Below, piece by piece: positions 36,715 through 44,446 of a stretch of 64,000 bases of DNA. Location: assembly GCA_017302715.1 (NCBI GenBank), contig JAFLCD010000001.1:248001-312000 (forward strand), given 5' to 3'. A program made the translations under genes and the position numbers. Origin of the DNA: Deltaproteobacteria bacterium. Lineage in GTDB: Bacteria; Bdellovibrionota; UBA2394. The notes under the pieces were generated by a model, which did no database searches, was not told the origin of the DNA, and saw only the letters and a program-made list of their open reading frames with translations. Positions within the stretch are counted from its first letter, which is position 1. Every line of letters starts with the position of its first letter.

Positions 36715-36945
36715 ATGAAATTTTTCATTTCAGCGGCTATTTTGTTGGGATTGGCTTCTATAATCGGGTGTAAACAGGATTTGCCAAAACCTGCCGACAT
36801 TAAGAAGCAGTTGGAATCATCCGTATGCACTACCGAAGTGAAAGAATGCAACGATGGAAGCTGGGTAAGTCGAGATCCTGATCACAGTTGTTCGTTTAAA
36901 AATTGTCCTGAAGCGACCACTTCGACTCCTCTCAAAAAAGAATAA
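36715..36945 (+). CDS. Small lipoprotein with a Cys-rich DGSWVSR motif
   Basis: A 76-residue lipoprotein (lipobox IIGC, Cys19). The mature part is CTTEVKECNDGSWVSRDPDH followed by CSFKNCPE, a compact four-cysteine motif seen in many small proteobacterial envelope proteins (CxxxVxxCxDGSxVSRxxxxxCxFxxCP). Its function is unknown. The gene lies 9 bp upstream of the DUF3299 gene on the same strand and may belong to the metal-uptake cluster. Confidence 0.75.
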   Translation: MKFFISAAILLGLASIIGCKQDLPKPADIKKQLESSVCTTEVKECNDGSWVSRDPDHSCSFKNCPEATTSTPLKKE

Positions 36946-36953
36946 ATACTTAG

Positions 36954-37496
36954 GTGAAATCGATTCCGATTAAATACATTTTTCTTATTGGAATTTGTTT
37001 TGCACTTGGCTTTGCCATTTTAAATTCAGTTTCTCCGCCCCCGTCTGCAGATCGAGGTCCAGATTTTACGGATGCACCAACTCAAAATGAAAATTCAAAA
37101 CATATCGAGGCTGAGCCTGAAGGTGAAAATCATATTATCGATTGGCGAATTTTACGTGAGTTGAATGTGACAACAGGAAAGCGATCGCCTGAATTAGATA
37201 AACTTAATAATCAATTCGTTTCGATTCCGGGATTCATGGTTCCGTTTGAAGATAATATGGGACAAGCGCAGGAATTTTTATTGGTGCCAAGTCCGCAGGC
37301 TTGTATTCATGTTCCGCCTCCGCCACCCAATCAGATGATTTATGTAAAAATGCCGCCTGGAAGGCCCGCTAAAATGCAGTGGATACCCATTTGGGTAAGT
37401 GGAAAATTTAGAATCATGACGAATGACAGTCCTTACGGAAAAGTTTCTTATTATATCGAAGGTAGATACACCAAGCCATTTGGCGGCGCCGAATAA
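36954..37496 (+). CDS. DUF3299 membrane-anchored periplasmic protein
   Basis: A single N-terminal transmembrane segment (residues 7-25) anchors a periplasmic domain. The 180-residue sequence carries the DUF3299 landmarks VSIPGFMVPFED, EFLLVPSPQACIHVPPPPPNQ and GKFRI. Such genes accompany ZrgA-type metal-binding proteins and LolD/LolE-like transporters in proteobacteria. It starts with GTG at 36954 after TTAG; the next gene is zrgA-like. Confidence 0.75.
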   Translation: MKSIPIKYIFLIGICFALGFAILNSVSPPPSADRGPDFTDAPTQNENSKHIEAEPEGENHIIDWRILRELNVTTGKRSPELDKLNNQFVSIPGFMVPFEDNMGQAQEFLLVPSPQACIHVPPPPPNQMIYVKMPPGRPAKMQWIPIWVSGKFRIMTNDSPYGKVSYYIEGRYTKPFGGAE

Positions 37497-37515
37497 TAGA
37501 GTTAGGAATTTTAAA

Positions 37516-38028
37516 ATGAGAAAAATTATTTTTTTAGCTTTATTTGGATTTGCTTCTGTAGTGAATGCACACGAACAAAAAGCGCATGTGCATGGAGTGG
37601 CCGAGCTAAGTTTAGCGATCGAAGATAAAGGCGGAGTGATAGCGTTTGAAGCTCCTAGCGAAAGTATTTATGGATTCGAGCATGCGGCTAAAACTCCTGC
37701 AGAGAAAAAAGCTCGAGATCAGGCGATGGATAAATTAAAAAATCTTGGAAAGATTTTAGCTTTTGATGCAACTCTCGGATGTAAAATTCAAGTAGATAAA
37801 ATCGATGCGTTTGTAACCGATGACGATGATGATCATGGACATTCTTCACATGGAGATGTGCATGCGTCGTTTAAAGTGAATTGCTCTAAGCCTCTAAAAA
37901 ATTCAGAGGTGAGTTTTTCTTTTTCAAATGCATTCTCTCGTTTGAATACGCTTAAAGTTCAGATTATTGGTGATGATAAGCAGTCTTCTGTCGAATTGAA
38001 AAAAGGGAATGGCAAAATTAAGCTCTAA
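37516..38028 (+). CDS. ZrgA-like (DUF2796) periplasmic zinc-binding protein
   Basis: The protein starts with a cleavable signal peptide (MRKIIFLALFGFASVVNA) and then HEQKAHVHGVAELSLAIEDK, the DUF2796 opening. A loop DDDDDHGHSSHGDVHASF is rich in His and Asp, as expected for zinc binding. ZrgA of Vibrio cholerae is the founding member of a zinc importer. I chose the ATG at 37516 (170 residues) over an upstream in-frame start, because it gives the signal peptide and follows TTAGGAAT. Confidence 0.8.
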   Translation: MRKIIFLALFGFASVVNAHEQKAHVHGVAELSLAIEDKGGVIAFEAPSESIYGFEHAAKTPAEKKARDQAMDKLKNLGKILAFDATLGCKIQVDKIDAFVTDDDDDHGHSSHGDVHASFKVNCSKPLKNSEVSFSFSNAFSRLNTLKVQIIGDDKQSSVELKKGNGKIKL

Positions 38029-38034
38029 ATTTTT

Positions 38035-38727
38035 ATGGCGGCTATTTCGATTCGAAATCTAAAGTTCGCTTATGAAAAAGATAATCCTGTTTTAGATATT
38101 CCATCTTTAGATATTTCTTCTGGCGAAAAAGTTTTTTTATTTGGGCCCAGTGGAAGTGGAAAAACAACGTTGCTTGGCCTTATGGCGGGAGTTCTTGAAG
38201 GCTCTTCAAATTTATTTTCTGGAGATCTGAATATTTTAGATCAGAATCTCGCAAAACTTTCGGTTTCTCAGCGCGATTCTTTTCGTGGTCTTCATATCGG
38301 ATATATTTTTCAGCTTTTTAATTTAATTCCTTATTTAAGTGTGATTGAAAATATTTGTCTGCCTTGTGTGATTAATTCTAAAAGGCGAGCAAAAATAAAA
38401 TGTGATTTAAATAGAGCCGCCGAAGATCTGGCGATTGAACTAGGGCTTAAGGATTTTTTGCATAAACCCGTTCTGCGATTGAGTGTAGGGCAGCAGCAGC
38501 GAGTGGCTGTAGCACGAGCATTACTGGGCGAGCCTGAAATCCTTATTGCGGATGAACCCACCTCTGCTCTGGACGCGGATCATCGACAAAAATTTATTGA
38601 ATTGTTATTTGAGCAAGCTTCGCGCACCCGCGCCACTTTAATTTTTGTAAGCCACGATCAATCTTTGGCAAAATCTTTTGATCGAAATTTATCTTTGAAT
38701 GAACTTAATCGAGTGGGAGCGCGCTAA
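38035..38727 (+). CDS. ABC transporter ATP-binding protein (LolD/MacB type)
   Basis: The 230-residue ATPase has Walker A FGPSGSGKTTLLGLMAG, Q loop YIFQLFNLIPYL, signature LSVGQQQRVAVARALL and Walker B ILIADEPTSALD, all intact. The type matches LolD/FtsE/MacB transporters that work with FtsX-like permeases. The neighbouring permease and the ZrgA and DUF3299 genes suggest a role in metal uptake rather than lipoprotein export. Confidence 0.9.
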   Translation: MAAISIRNLKFAYEKDNPVLDIPSLDISSGEKVFLFGPSGSGKTTLLGLMAGVLEGSSNLFSGDLNILDQNLAKLSVSQRDSFRGLHIGYIFQLFNLIPYLSVIENICLPCVINSKRRAKIKCDLNRAAEDLAIELGLKDFLHKPVLRLSVGQQQRVAVARALLGEPEILIADEPTSALDADHRQKFIELLFEQASRTRATLIFVSHDQSLAKSFDRNLSLNELNRVGAR

Positions 38728-38728
38728 A

Positions 38729-39994
38729 ATGTGGATTTTTTCTCTCGCCCTTAAGTCGATCAAAAATAGAAAGTTCATTACTTCTCTGACTATTCTTTCG
38801 ATCGCGCTCAGTGTCGGACTTTTTTTATCGGTGGAGCAAATACGCAGAGGTGCACGCGAAAGTTTTTCAAATACTATTAGTAAAACAGATTTGATTGTCG
38901 GCACGAAGGGCGGATCCATTCAGCTTTTGCTTTATTCTGTTTTTCATATGGGTTCGGCCACGAATAATTTGCTCTATAAATCTTACGAAAAAATTAAAGC
39001 TAATCCGGCGATTGAATGGACGATACCTTATTCGCTCGGTGACTCTCATCGAGGATACCGAGTGGTAGGAACGACAGAAGATTTTTATAAGTTTTATAAA
39101 TTTCGTCAGGATAAATCAGTGGAGTTTGAAAGTGGAAATTCGCCATCTGGAATTTTTGATGTGGCTATCGGTGCCGAGGTCGCCAAAAATTTAAATTATC
39201 AAGTTGGTCGAAAAATTATTTTGAGCCATGGAATTTCAGAAGGTGCGAGTATTTACGATCACGGAGATAAGCCTTTTACGATCACAGGTGTCTTAAAAAG
39301 AACGGGCACGCCGATTGATCGAGCGATTTATATTACGCTTGAAGGGATGGAAGCGATTCATATTGATTGGCAAAATGGAGTTCCCCCAAGCGCAGATGAG
39401 ATGATTCATCCCGATAAAATTAAAAAACAGAATCTTCCGATCGGACAGATCACGGCCTTTTTAGTTCGCTGCAAATCTCGAATTGAGGTTTTAAAACTTC
39501 AACGTGAGATCGATGCTTTCAAAGGCGAGCCCTTGATGGCGATTATTCCTGGAGTAACGTTGAGCGAGCTTTGGAGAGGCATCGGTTACGCCGAAGAAGC
39601 TTTGAAAGCGGTAAGTCTATTGGTGATCGCGGTTGGATTTTTGGGAATGCTTGTTTCTCTTTATACTACACTGAATGAACGGCGAAGAGAGATGGCGATT
39701 TTGAGGGCTATCGGCGCGCGCCCTGTCGATATTATCGCATTGTTAGTATTTGAATCTGGAATTTTGAGTGCACTCGGAGTTTTGCTCGGCGTAATTTTTG
39801 TTTATGCGGGACTTTTTATTTTTCAGCCCATACTCGAAAATTCATTTAATCTTTATCTGCCAATTCAAATGCTTTCGAATGTTGAGCTGACTTATTTGCT
39901 CGTCATTGTGGGCGCGGGGTTTTTGATTGGTTTAATTCCTGCGCTGAAGGCATATCGAAATGCATTGGCAGATGGTTTAAGCACGAAAATTTAA
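38729..39994 (+). CDS. ABC transporter permease (FtsX/MacB-like)
   Basis: From ATG 38729 (421 residues, 1 bp after the ATPase gene) the protein has one N-terminal transmembrane helix, a large periplasmic domain with TDLIVGTKGGSIQLLLYSVF, and three C-terminal helices containing ERRREMAILRAIGARPVDI, the FtsX-domain motif. This is the MacB/LolCE topology. An upstream in-frame start at 38699 would overlap the ATPase gene and is less likely. Confidence 0.9.
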   Translation: MWIFSLALKSIKNRKFITSLTILSIALSVGLFLSVEQIRRGARESFSNTISKTDLIVGTKGGSIQLLLYSVFHMGSATNNLLYKSYEKIKANPAIEWTIPYSLGDSHRGYRVVGTTEDFYKFYKFRQDKSVEFESGNSPSGIFDVAIGAEVAKNLNYQVGRKIILSHGISEGASIYDHGDKPFTITGVLKRTGTPIDRAIYITLEGMEAIHIDWQNGVPPSADEMIHPDKIKKQNLPIGQITAFLVRCKSRIEVLKLQREIDAFKGEPLMAIIPGVTLSELWRGIGYAEEALKAVSLLVIAVGFLGMLVSLYTTLNERRREMAILRAIGARPVDIIALLVFESGILSALGVLLGVIFVYAGLFIFQPILENSFNLYLPIQMLSNVELTYLLVIVGAGFLIGLIPALKAYRNALADGLSTKI

Positions 39995-40024
39995 AATGCA
40001 AAATTTTTCTGGGAAATTTTTACT

Positions 40025-40876
40025 TTGAAAATTCTACTTACCGGCGCTTCGGGTCTGGTGGGGACTGCGTTGACTACGCATTTAGAATCTAAAGGTTATG
40101 AAGTCGTTGCACTCGATCGAAAAGCTTCTGATTTTTCTGTAGAGAATTTTTATGCTGTTATTCATCTGGCTGGAAAAAGCATTGCCGACGGTCGATGGAC
40201 GGATGAAGTTAAAAAAGAAATCTATGATAGTCGCATTCAACTGACTCAGAAGTTGTCTGCGAAAATATCCCTTGCGAAATCTAAGCCCAAAGTTTTTATC
40301 TCAGCATCGGCTATCGGATTTTATGGAGATAGAGGCGACGAACTTTTAGATGAGAACTCTGCTTCAAGCGAAAACGGATTTTTGCCTAAAGTTTGTAGAG
40401 ATTGGGAAGCTGCTGCGAAGCCTGCGCAAACTGAAGGAGTTCGAGTGGTGCACCCACGATTTGGAGTTATTTTAAGTGGTGAAGGCGGAGCGCTTAAAAA
40501 AATGCTCACCCCTTTTAAATGGGGAGTAGGTTCTCCACTCGGATCAGGAGATCAGTGGATGAGTTGGATTTCACTGAGAGACGTTGTTTTAGGAATCGAA
40601 TTTTTATTAACGAATTTTGATTTAAGTGAAGCTGTTAATTTTGTTTCTCCATCTCCAGTGATTAATCTTGAATTTAGCAAAACTCTCGCACATCTTTTGA
40701 ACAGACCTTTAGGTCCCAAGGTTCCCGCCTTTATGTTGAAGGTACTTTTTGGAGAAATGGCAGAGGAGCTTTTGCTATCGAGTGCTAAAGTTTTACCTAA
40801 AAAATTAGAAAGCGCTGGATTTAAATTTTCAGGAATAGATCTTGCTCAAGTTTTAAAAAACTCTCTTCAGGTTTAG
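40025..40876 (+). CDS. TIGR01777-type epimerase (YfcH-like SDR)
   Basis: An NAD(P)-binding Rossmann fold starts at once with KILLTGASGLVGTALTTHL (GxxGxxG). IHLAGKSIADGRWT and SASAIGFYGDRGDELLDE match the extended SDR subgroup TIGR01777 (SulA/YfcH). The 283 residues are the usual length; the substrate is unknown. The start is TTG at 40025, as an ATG would lose the Rossmann strand. It converges with the RMD1 gene, overlapping by 4 bp. Confidence 0.85.
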   Translation: MKILLTGASGLVGTALTTHLESKGYEVVALDRKASDFSVENFYAVIHLAGKSIADGRWTDEVKKEIYDSRIQLTQKLSAKISLAKSKPKVFISASAIGFYGDRGDELLDENSASSENGFLPKVCRDWEAAAKPAQTEGVRVVHPRFGVILSGEGGALKKMLTPFKWGVGSPLGSGDQWMSWISLRDVVLGIEFLLTNFDLSEAVNFVSPSPVINLEFSKTLAHLLNRPLGPKVPAFMLKVLFGEMAEELLLSSAKVLPKKLESAGFKFSGIDLAQVLKNSLQV

Positions 40877-42003
40877 TGAAATTTAAAAAAAGCAGCGACT
40901 ACTTCAAAGAGAATCAAAACAATAATGACCAATTCTAAAAAGTGAGAGCGTCGCACATTGGCTTCACCTTCAAGCAAGTCTGAAACTTGAGCGAGTAAAT
41001 TCATCTTTCGTGTAATAGATTCTTGCCAATCATGCACTCGATAGCGTCGAAGCGAAGCTCTAAAAATTCGAGCCAGGTAAAAATCCCCCACGACTTTAAG
41101 TGAGTTGCCCATTCTCTCTAAAAATTCTGAGAATTCGATAAAGCGAGTATTGGCTTCGCGGGAAATTTCAAAAAAGCGATTATGCCAAAAGCCTTGGCGA
41201 CCTTGTTCAATGGAGTCGTAAAGTTCGACGAGGCGTTTATCGAGCAAATCGTCGTAGTAACGAACTTCAAGCAAGTGCGTGAGTGAAAATTCTAAAATAT
41301 CTGGAACTTCTTTCACTCCCGAAGGTTCAAAAACAACCGCAGCATTCCAATCGATTAAAACTAAATCATCATCGGCGTACTGAAATAAATTTTCTAAGAT
41401 GGCGCTTCGAGTTTCATCGGCGAGCTCGTCTTTGATTTCTCCTAAAATGAGAGCGGGTAAGTCGGTTTGTTTAACGAGATCATTTGCTTTTTTAATTCCT
41501 AACACCTCTTCGAAGAAATAAATCGTATAATCTTCGAAAAAGTTCCAATGATTGGGTTTTTTTAAACTAGTCGAAATAAGTTTGACCACTTCATCTGATT
41601 TTTTTCGAGCAGCTTGGTCAATGGCCGTAACGATTTCGCTGGGGGCGTTTAAAAGAGATGAAAGATTTAAAAGACTTTTCCAGTCAGTTCCCTTTGAAAT
41701 CGGAATTTGAAACGCGATGGATACGGCGCCATAATCCCAAACAGTGGCCGTAGTTTCGGCGCGATAATTAAAATCTTTCAATTTAAATTCGACTTCATCT
41801 AATCCAAATCTCACAGGAGCATTTCGTACAACTACTGCATTTCGATTTCGTGCAGCGAGCTCTAAACGTAAATCCCCGCCCTGACGCAAAAGCGCTTCTA
41901 CTTTTTTTAAATCAATTTCTTCGGCGACATCAAAAACTCGGTAAATGAGAATCGAACCTTTTTCGATAAAGATATTTTTGCTGCCTGTATTAGCTGAATT
42001 CAT
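40873..42003 (-). CDS. RMD1/DUF155 family protein
   Basis: The 376-residue protein has the DUF155 core (FKLKDFNYRAETTATVWDYG-type strand, LARIFRASLRRYRVHDWQES) and a single C-terminal transmembrane helix (FLELVIIVLILFEVVAAFF), the architecture of the RMD1/YagE family. Eukaryotic relatives sit in the mitochondrial inner membrane; the bacterial function is unclear. The start ATG is at 42003. No operon partner is visible. Confidence 0.8.
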   Translation of the reverse strand: MNSANTGSKNIFIEKGSILIYRVFDVAEEIDLKKVEALLRQGGDLRLELAARNRNAVVVRNAPVRFGLDEVEFKLKDFNYRAETTATVWDYGAVSIAFQIPISKGTDWKSLLNLSSLLNAPSEIVTAIDQAARKKSDEVVKLISTSLKKPNHWNFFEDYTIYFFEEVLGIKKANDLVKQTDLPALILGEIKDELADETRSAILENLFQYADDDLVLIDWNAAVVFEPSGVKEVPDILEFSLTHLLEVRYYDDLLDKRLVELYDSIEQGRQGFWHNRFFEISREANTRFIEFSEFLERMGNSLKVVGDFYLARIFRASLRRYRVHDWQESITRKMNLLAQVSDLLEGEANVRRSHFLELVIIVLILFEVVAAFFKFH

Positions 42004-42107
42004 TTCTCTGCATTTTTACAGACTCGTGTGGAGTTTGGGAGTTCTTTCTAAAATACTTCATGAAAATTTAAGAAACCCATGTTAACTCTGGGCTTTGAGC
42101 CATAGAT

Positions 42108-42182
42108 CGGGGTGTAGCTCAGCCTGGCCAGAGCGCTACGTTCGGGACGTAGAAGTCGCGAGTTCAAATCCCGCCACCCCGA
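42108..42182 (+). tRNA. tRNA-Pro (anticodon CGG)
   Basis: Acceptor CGGGGTG (42108-42114) pairs with CACCCCG (42175-42181), discriminator A. The anticodon stem CTACG/CGTAG encloses TTCGGGA with anticodon CGG, reading CCG. The T arm GCGAG-TTCAAAT-CCCGC contains an A-C mismatch at its fourth pair, which is unusual. CCA is not encoded. The hairpin that follows at 42186 could end this transcript. Confidence 0.92.
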
Positions 42183-42185
42183 GAT

Positions 42186-42231
42186 TTCATATCAACTAAG
42201 TTTTTAGTTGATATGAACTAATCTTTTAGTT
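42186..42231 (+). promoter_or_regulatory. Tandem operator-like palindromes upstream of the BlaI-type gene
   Basis: Two copies of AACTAA-N4-TTAGTT lie at 42194-42209 (N4 GTTT) and 42216-42231 (N4 TCTT), exactly 22 bp apart, about two helical turns. The first is extended to a perfect 14-bp inverted repeat (42186-42199/42204-42217). The second ends 11 bp before the start codon of the repressor gene at 42243. The dyad symmetry and position fit dimeric BlaI/MecI-type repressor binding and autoregulation, though the half site differs from the published TACA/TGTA core. Confidence 0.65.
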
Positions 42232-42242
42232 ATAAATTTCTT

Positions 42243-42659
42243 ATGACGATAGTTCATAAGAAAAAATCCACCGTAATTAAATCTATACAAACCGAAAAAT
42301 TGCTTACCGAGACAGAGCTTGAGTTGATGAATATTCTTTGGAAGCTCGGTGAAGGCAGCGTTTCGGATGTACAGCAAGAATTGGCACTTCAGCGCGACCT
42401 AGCTTACACCTCAATCTCGACGATTCTGAGGATTTTGGAACAAAAAGGCGTCGTTAAAACTCGCAAAGAGGGACGTGGGCATGTCTATATTCCTGCGATT
42501 AAGAAGCAAGATTACGAATCAAAAACCGTTAAGCATATGGTGGAGAAAGTTTTTTCAGGTGCTCCAACTGCATTAGTACGCCAGCTTTTAGATTCAGTTT
42601 CGCAAAAAGAATTAGATGAAATCAAAGCGATGATTAAAGAAAAGTCGGGGGTGAGTTGA
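42243..42659 (+). CDS. BlaI/MecI/CopY-family transcriptional repressor
   Basis: A 138-residue protein with the family winged helix: LTETELELMNILWKLGEGSV, VQQELALQRDLAYTSISTIL (recognition helix) and LEQKGVVKTRKEGRGHVYIP. The C-terminal dimerisation helices include LVRQLLDSVSQKELDEIKAMI. In BlaI and MecI, cleavage by a BlaR1/MecR1 protease lifts repression; here the next gene encodes such a protease. Start at ATG 42243 with the tandem palindromes directly upstream. Confidence 0.9.
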   Translation: MTIVHKKKSTVIKSIQTEKLLTETELELMNILWKLGEGSVSDVQQELALQRDLAYTSISTILRILEQKGVVKTRKEGRGHVYIPAIKKQDYESKTVKHMVEKVFSGAPTALVRQLLDSVSQKELDEIKAMIKEKSGVS

Positions 42660-44248
42660 TGTTGGCATCTTTGCTTTCGATTTATATATCCATGAATATC
42701 GCTTTGTTGGTTGGCGCTATCCTTTGCGCGATTATTTTGAATTTAAGTACTCGATATAAAATTTTATCTTTTAAACAAAATCTAAATCTTAATTATTTTT
42801 TATTTGCAGCCTGTTTGATTTTGCCAGCAGTGCAATCTTTCTTTGCTCCTCAAGGACCACTTTTTGAACCAATCGCAAAAGTATGGACTGCGGCCCCTTC
42901 TGAAAATTTCTTAAAATCGATCAGTGTAGTAGAAGCCGTAGAGAAACCTTCTATTTCGGTAGGTGAAACTTCTTTTCATTATTTTAATTTTGAATGGCTG
43001 CTAATTTCTTTTGCGATTTTATTTTTTGCTTACGGTTTGTTCGTAACTCTTCGAGACTTAGTGAATTTGAAGAAAATTTTAAATCGCTCCTTTGTTTATA
43101 AAAAAATTCATGGAGTGAAAATTTATCTGAGTGATGACATTGAAATTCCATTTTCGTTTTGGTTGCCAGGAACGATAGGAGCTGTGCTTTCGAGCTCGAC
43201 TCTCGAGAAGCGCGAAGATTTTCGAGTGGCGCTTAGTCACGAGCTTCAACATCACCGGCAGCGAGATACGTTTTGGGTTTATTTCTTGCAATTGAGCAAA
43301 ATTTTGATGCTGTGGAATTTAGCGGTTCATTATTGGATCAAGCTCAGTTCTCAGCTTCAAGAATTTGCATGCGATGAAGCCTTGGTCGACCAGAGGAAAG
43401 TTTCATCTCATGCATACATCGACTGCCTCATTCGGGTAGCCGAAACTTCGATGATGCGAAAAGACAGATTTGCGAGCGCAACAAATTTGTTTTTCTTCGC
43501 AGATCGAAAAACTTTAAAAAGGAGAATCCAGAATATGTTATCTTTTCATCCTCATAAAAAAAATCGGTCGATCTTTATCGCAAGTTTTATTATCGGATCG
43601 TTTCTTATCGCGAGCATTTCGTGGGCATCGCAGAATCTTATTCAAGATAGGCGAGTGACCATAAAGGAAGCCGAAGCCATGGCGAAGAATGCGGAGTCTT
43701 CGGAGTTTCCTATCGTTATAAATGAACTTGTACTTAAGCAACTCAATCAATATCTCGGTACCCAAAAAGGCCGAGCACATATGAAAGAGAGCTTAGAGCG
43801 AATGAATGAACACCGCGCGATGATCGAGAGAAAATTAAAAGAGTATAAAGTCCCCCAAGAACTCATTGCGATTCCTATTATCGAATCTGGATACAAAAAC
43901 TCATCGCAAACTAATAAATATCACAGCGCAGGCCTTTGGATGTTTATTCCGCAAACTGCAAAAGCTTATGGTCTTAAACTCGGCGCCGTCGATGAGCGAT
44001 TGAATCCTGAGCTTGAAACGGATGCAGCGATGCGATTGCTTTTAGCCAATAAGCTTCGCTTTAAAGATTGGGGGCTTTCGGTGCTTGCATACAATGCAGG
44101 CGAGAAAGCTATTCAAAATGGAATCGATAAAACACAAACTCGAGATCCTTGGGCGCTTGTAAAAGCTGGCGTCGAATTGGATGCGAATTATTTATCTAAT
44201 CTTACGGCTGCGATTTTGATTATGAAAAATCCAGAGTCTTTAAATTAA
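42659..44248 (+). CDS. BlaR1-like M56 metalloprotease fused to a lytic transglycosylase (SLT) domain
   Basis: The N-terminal half (residues 1-325) is a BlaR1/MecR1-type M56 protease: about five transmembrane segments, zinc motif HELQHH at 194-199, third ligand in QEFACDEALVD, and a final helix near 305-324. The C-terminal 200 residues, placed outside the membrane, form an SLT domain: IPIIESGYK (catalytic Glu at about 409), SAGLWMFIPQTA and LAYNAG, as in MltD. BlaR1 has a penicillin-binding domain at that place, so this is a different sensor or an enzyme. ATG 42659 overlaps the repressor stop (TGATG); an in-frame TTG lies one codon earlier. Confidence 0.88.
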   Translation: MLASLLSIYISMNIALLVGAILCAIILNLSTRYKILSFKQNLNLNYFLFAACLILPAVQSFFAPQGPLFEPIAKVWTAAPSENFLKSISVVEAVEKPSISVGETSFHYFNFEWLLISFAILFFAYGLFVTLRDLVNLKKILNRSFVYKKIHGVKIYLSDDIEIPFSFWLPGTIGAVLSSSTLEKREDFRVALSHELQHHRQRDTFWVYFLQLSKILMLWNLAVHYWIKLSSQLQEFACDEALVDQRKVSSHAYIDCLIRVAETSMMRKDRFASATNLFFFADRKTLKRRIQNMLSFHPHKKNRSIFIASFIIGSFLIASISWASQNLIQDRRVTIKEAEAMAKNAESSEFPIVINELVLKQLNQYLGTQKGRAHMKESLERMNEHRAMIERKLKEYKVPQELIAIPIIESGYKNSSQTNKYHSAGLWMFIPQTAKAYGLKLGAVDERLNPELETDAAMRLLLANKLRFKDWGLSVLAYNAGEKAIQNGIDKTQTRDPWALVKAGVELDANYLSNLTAAILIMKNPESLN

Positions 44249-44279
44249 ATCTGCCCATTGATGCGAAGTAAGTTTCTAA

Positions 44280-44325
44280 GAACGCCTTTCTTCTTTCTTC
44301 ATAAATCGCGAAAGAAGAGGCGTTC
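44280..44325. other. Two-part stem-loop after the M56-SLT gene
   Basis: GAACGCCT (44280-44287) pairs with AGGCGTTC (44318-44325), and inside it TTCTTTC (44291-44297) pairs with GAAAGAA (44310-44316). No T run follows, so it is not a typical intrinsic terminator, but it may stabilise or end the upstream transcript. Confidence 0.45.
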
Positions 44326-44404
44326 GCTTCGCGTCTATTACTCCGCCCCATTGTTTATCTGTAGAAATGCAGAGCATCAGACTGATGATGATTCGATAGT
44401 AGTT

Positions 44405-44446
44405 CTGAATGTGTTTGAATTATCAAAATTTAGAAGCGCTGCAGCT
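44405..44446 (+). repeat. 14-codon repeat, copy 1
   Basis: In the frame that ends at TAG 44447-44449 this segment encodes LNVFELSKFRSAAA. It equals copy 2 (44583-44624) in 39 of 42 bases, and all three differences are silent third-position changes (TCA/TCG, GCA/GCG, GCT/GCC). The surrounding frame (from about 44261) has no recognisable domain, so this looks like the end of a small or decayed gene. Confidence 0.7.

Noticed and set aside
42659-44248. M56-SLT gene as two separate genes joined by an error
   Set aside because: The frame is continuous from the membrane segments through the linker (residues 325-375) to the SLT domain, with no stop or start signal between them. Assembly error cannot be excluded from sequence alone but nothing suggests it.
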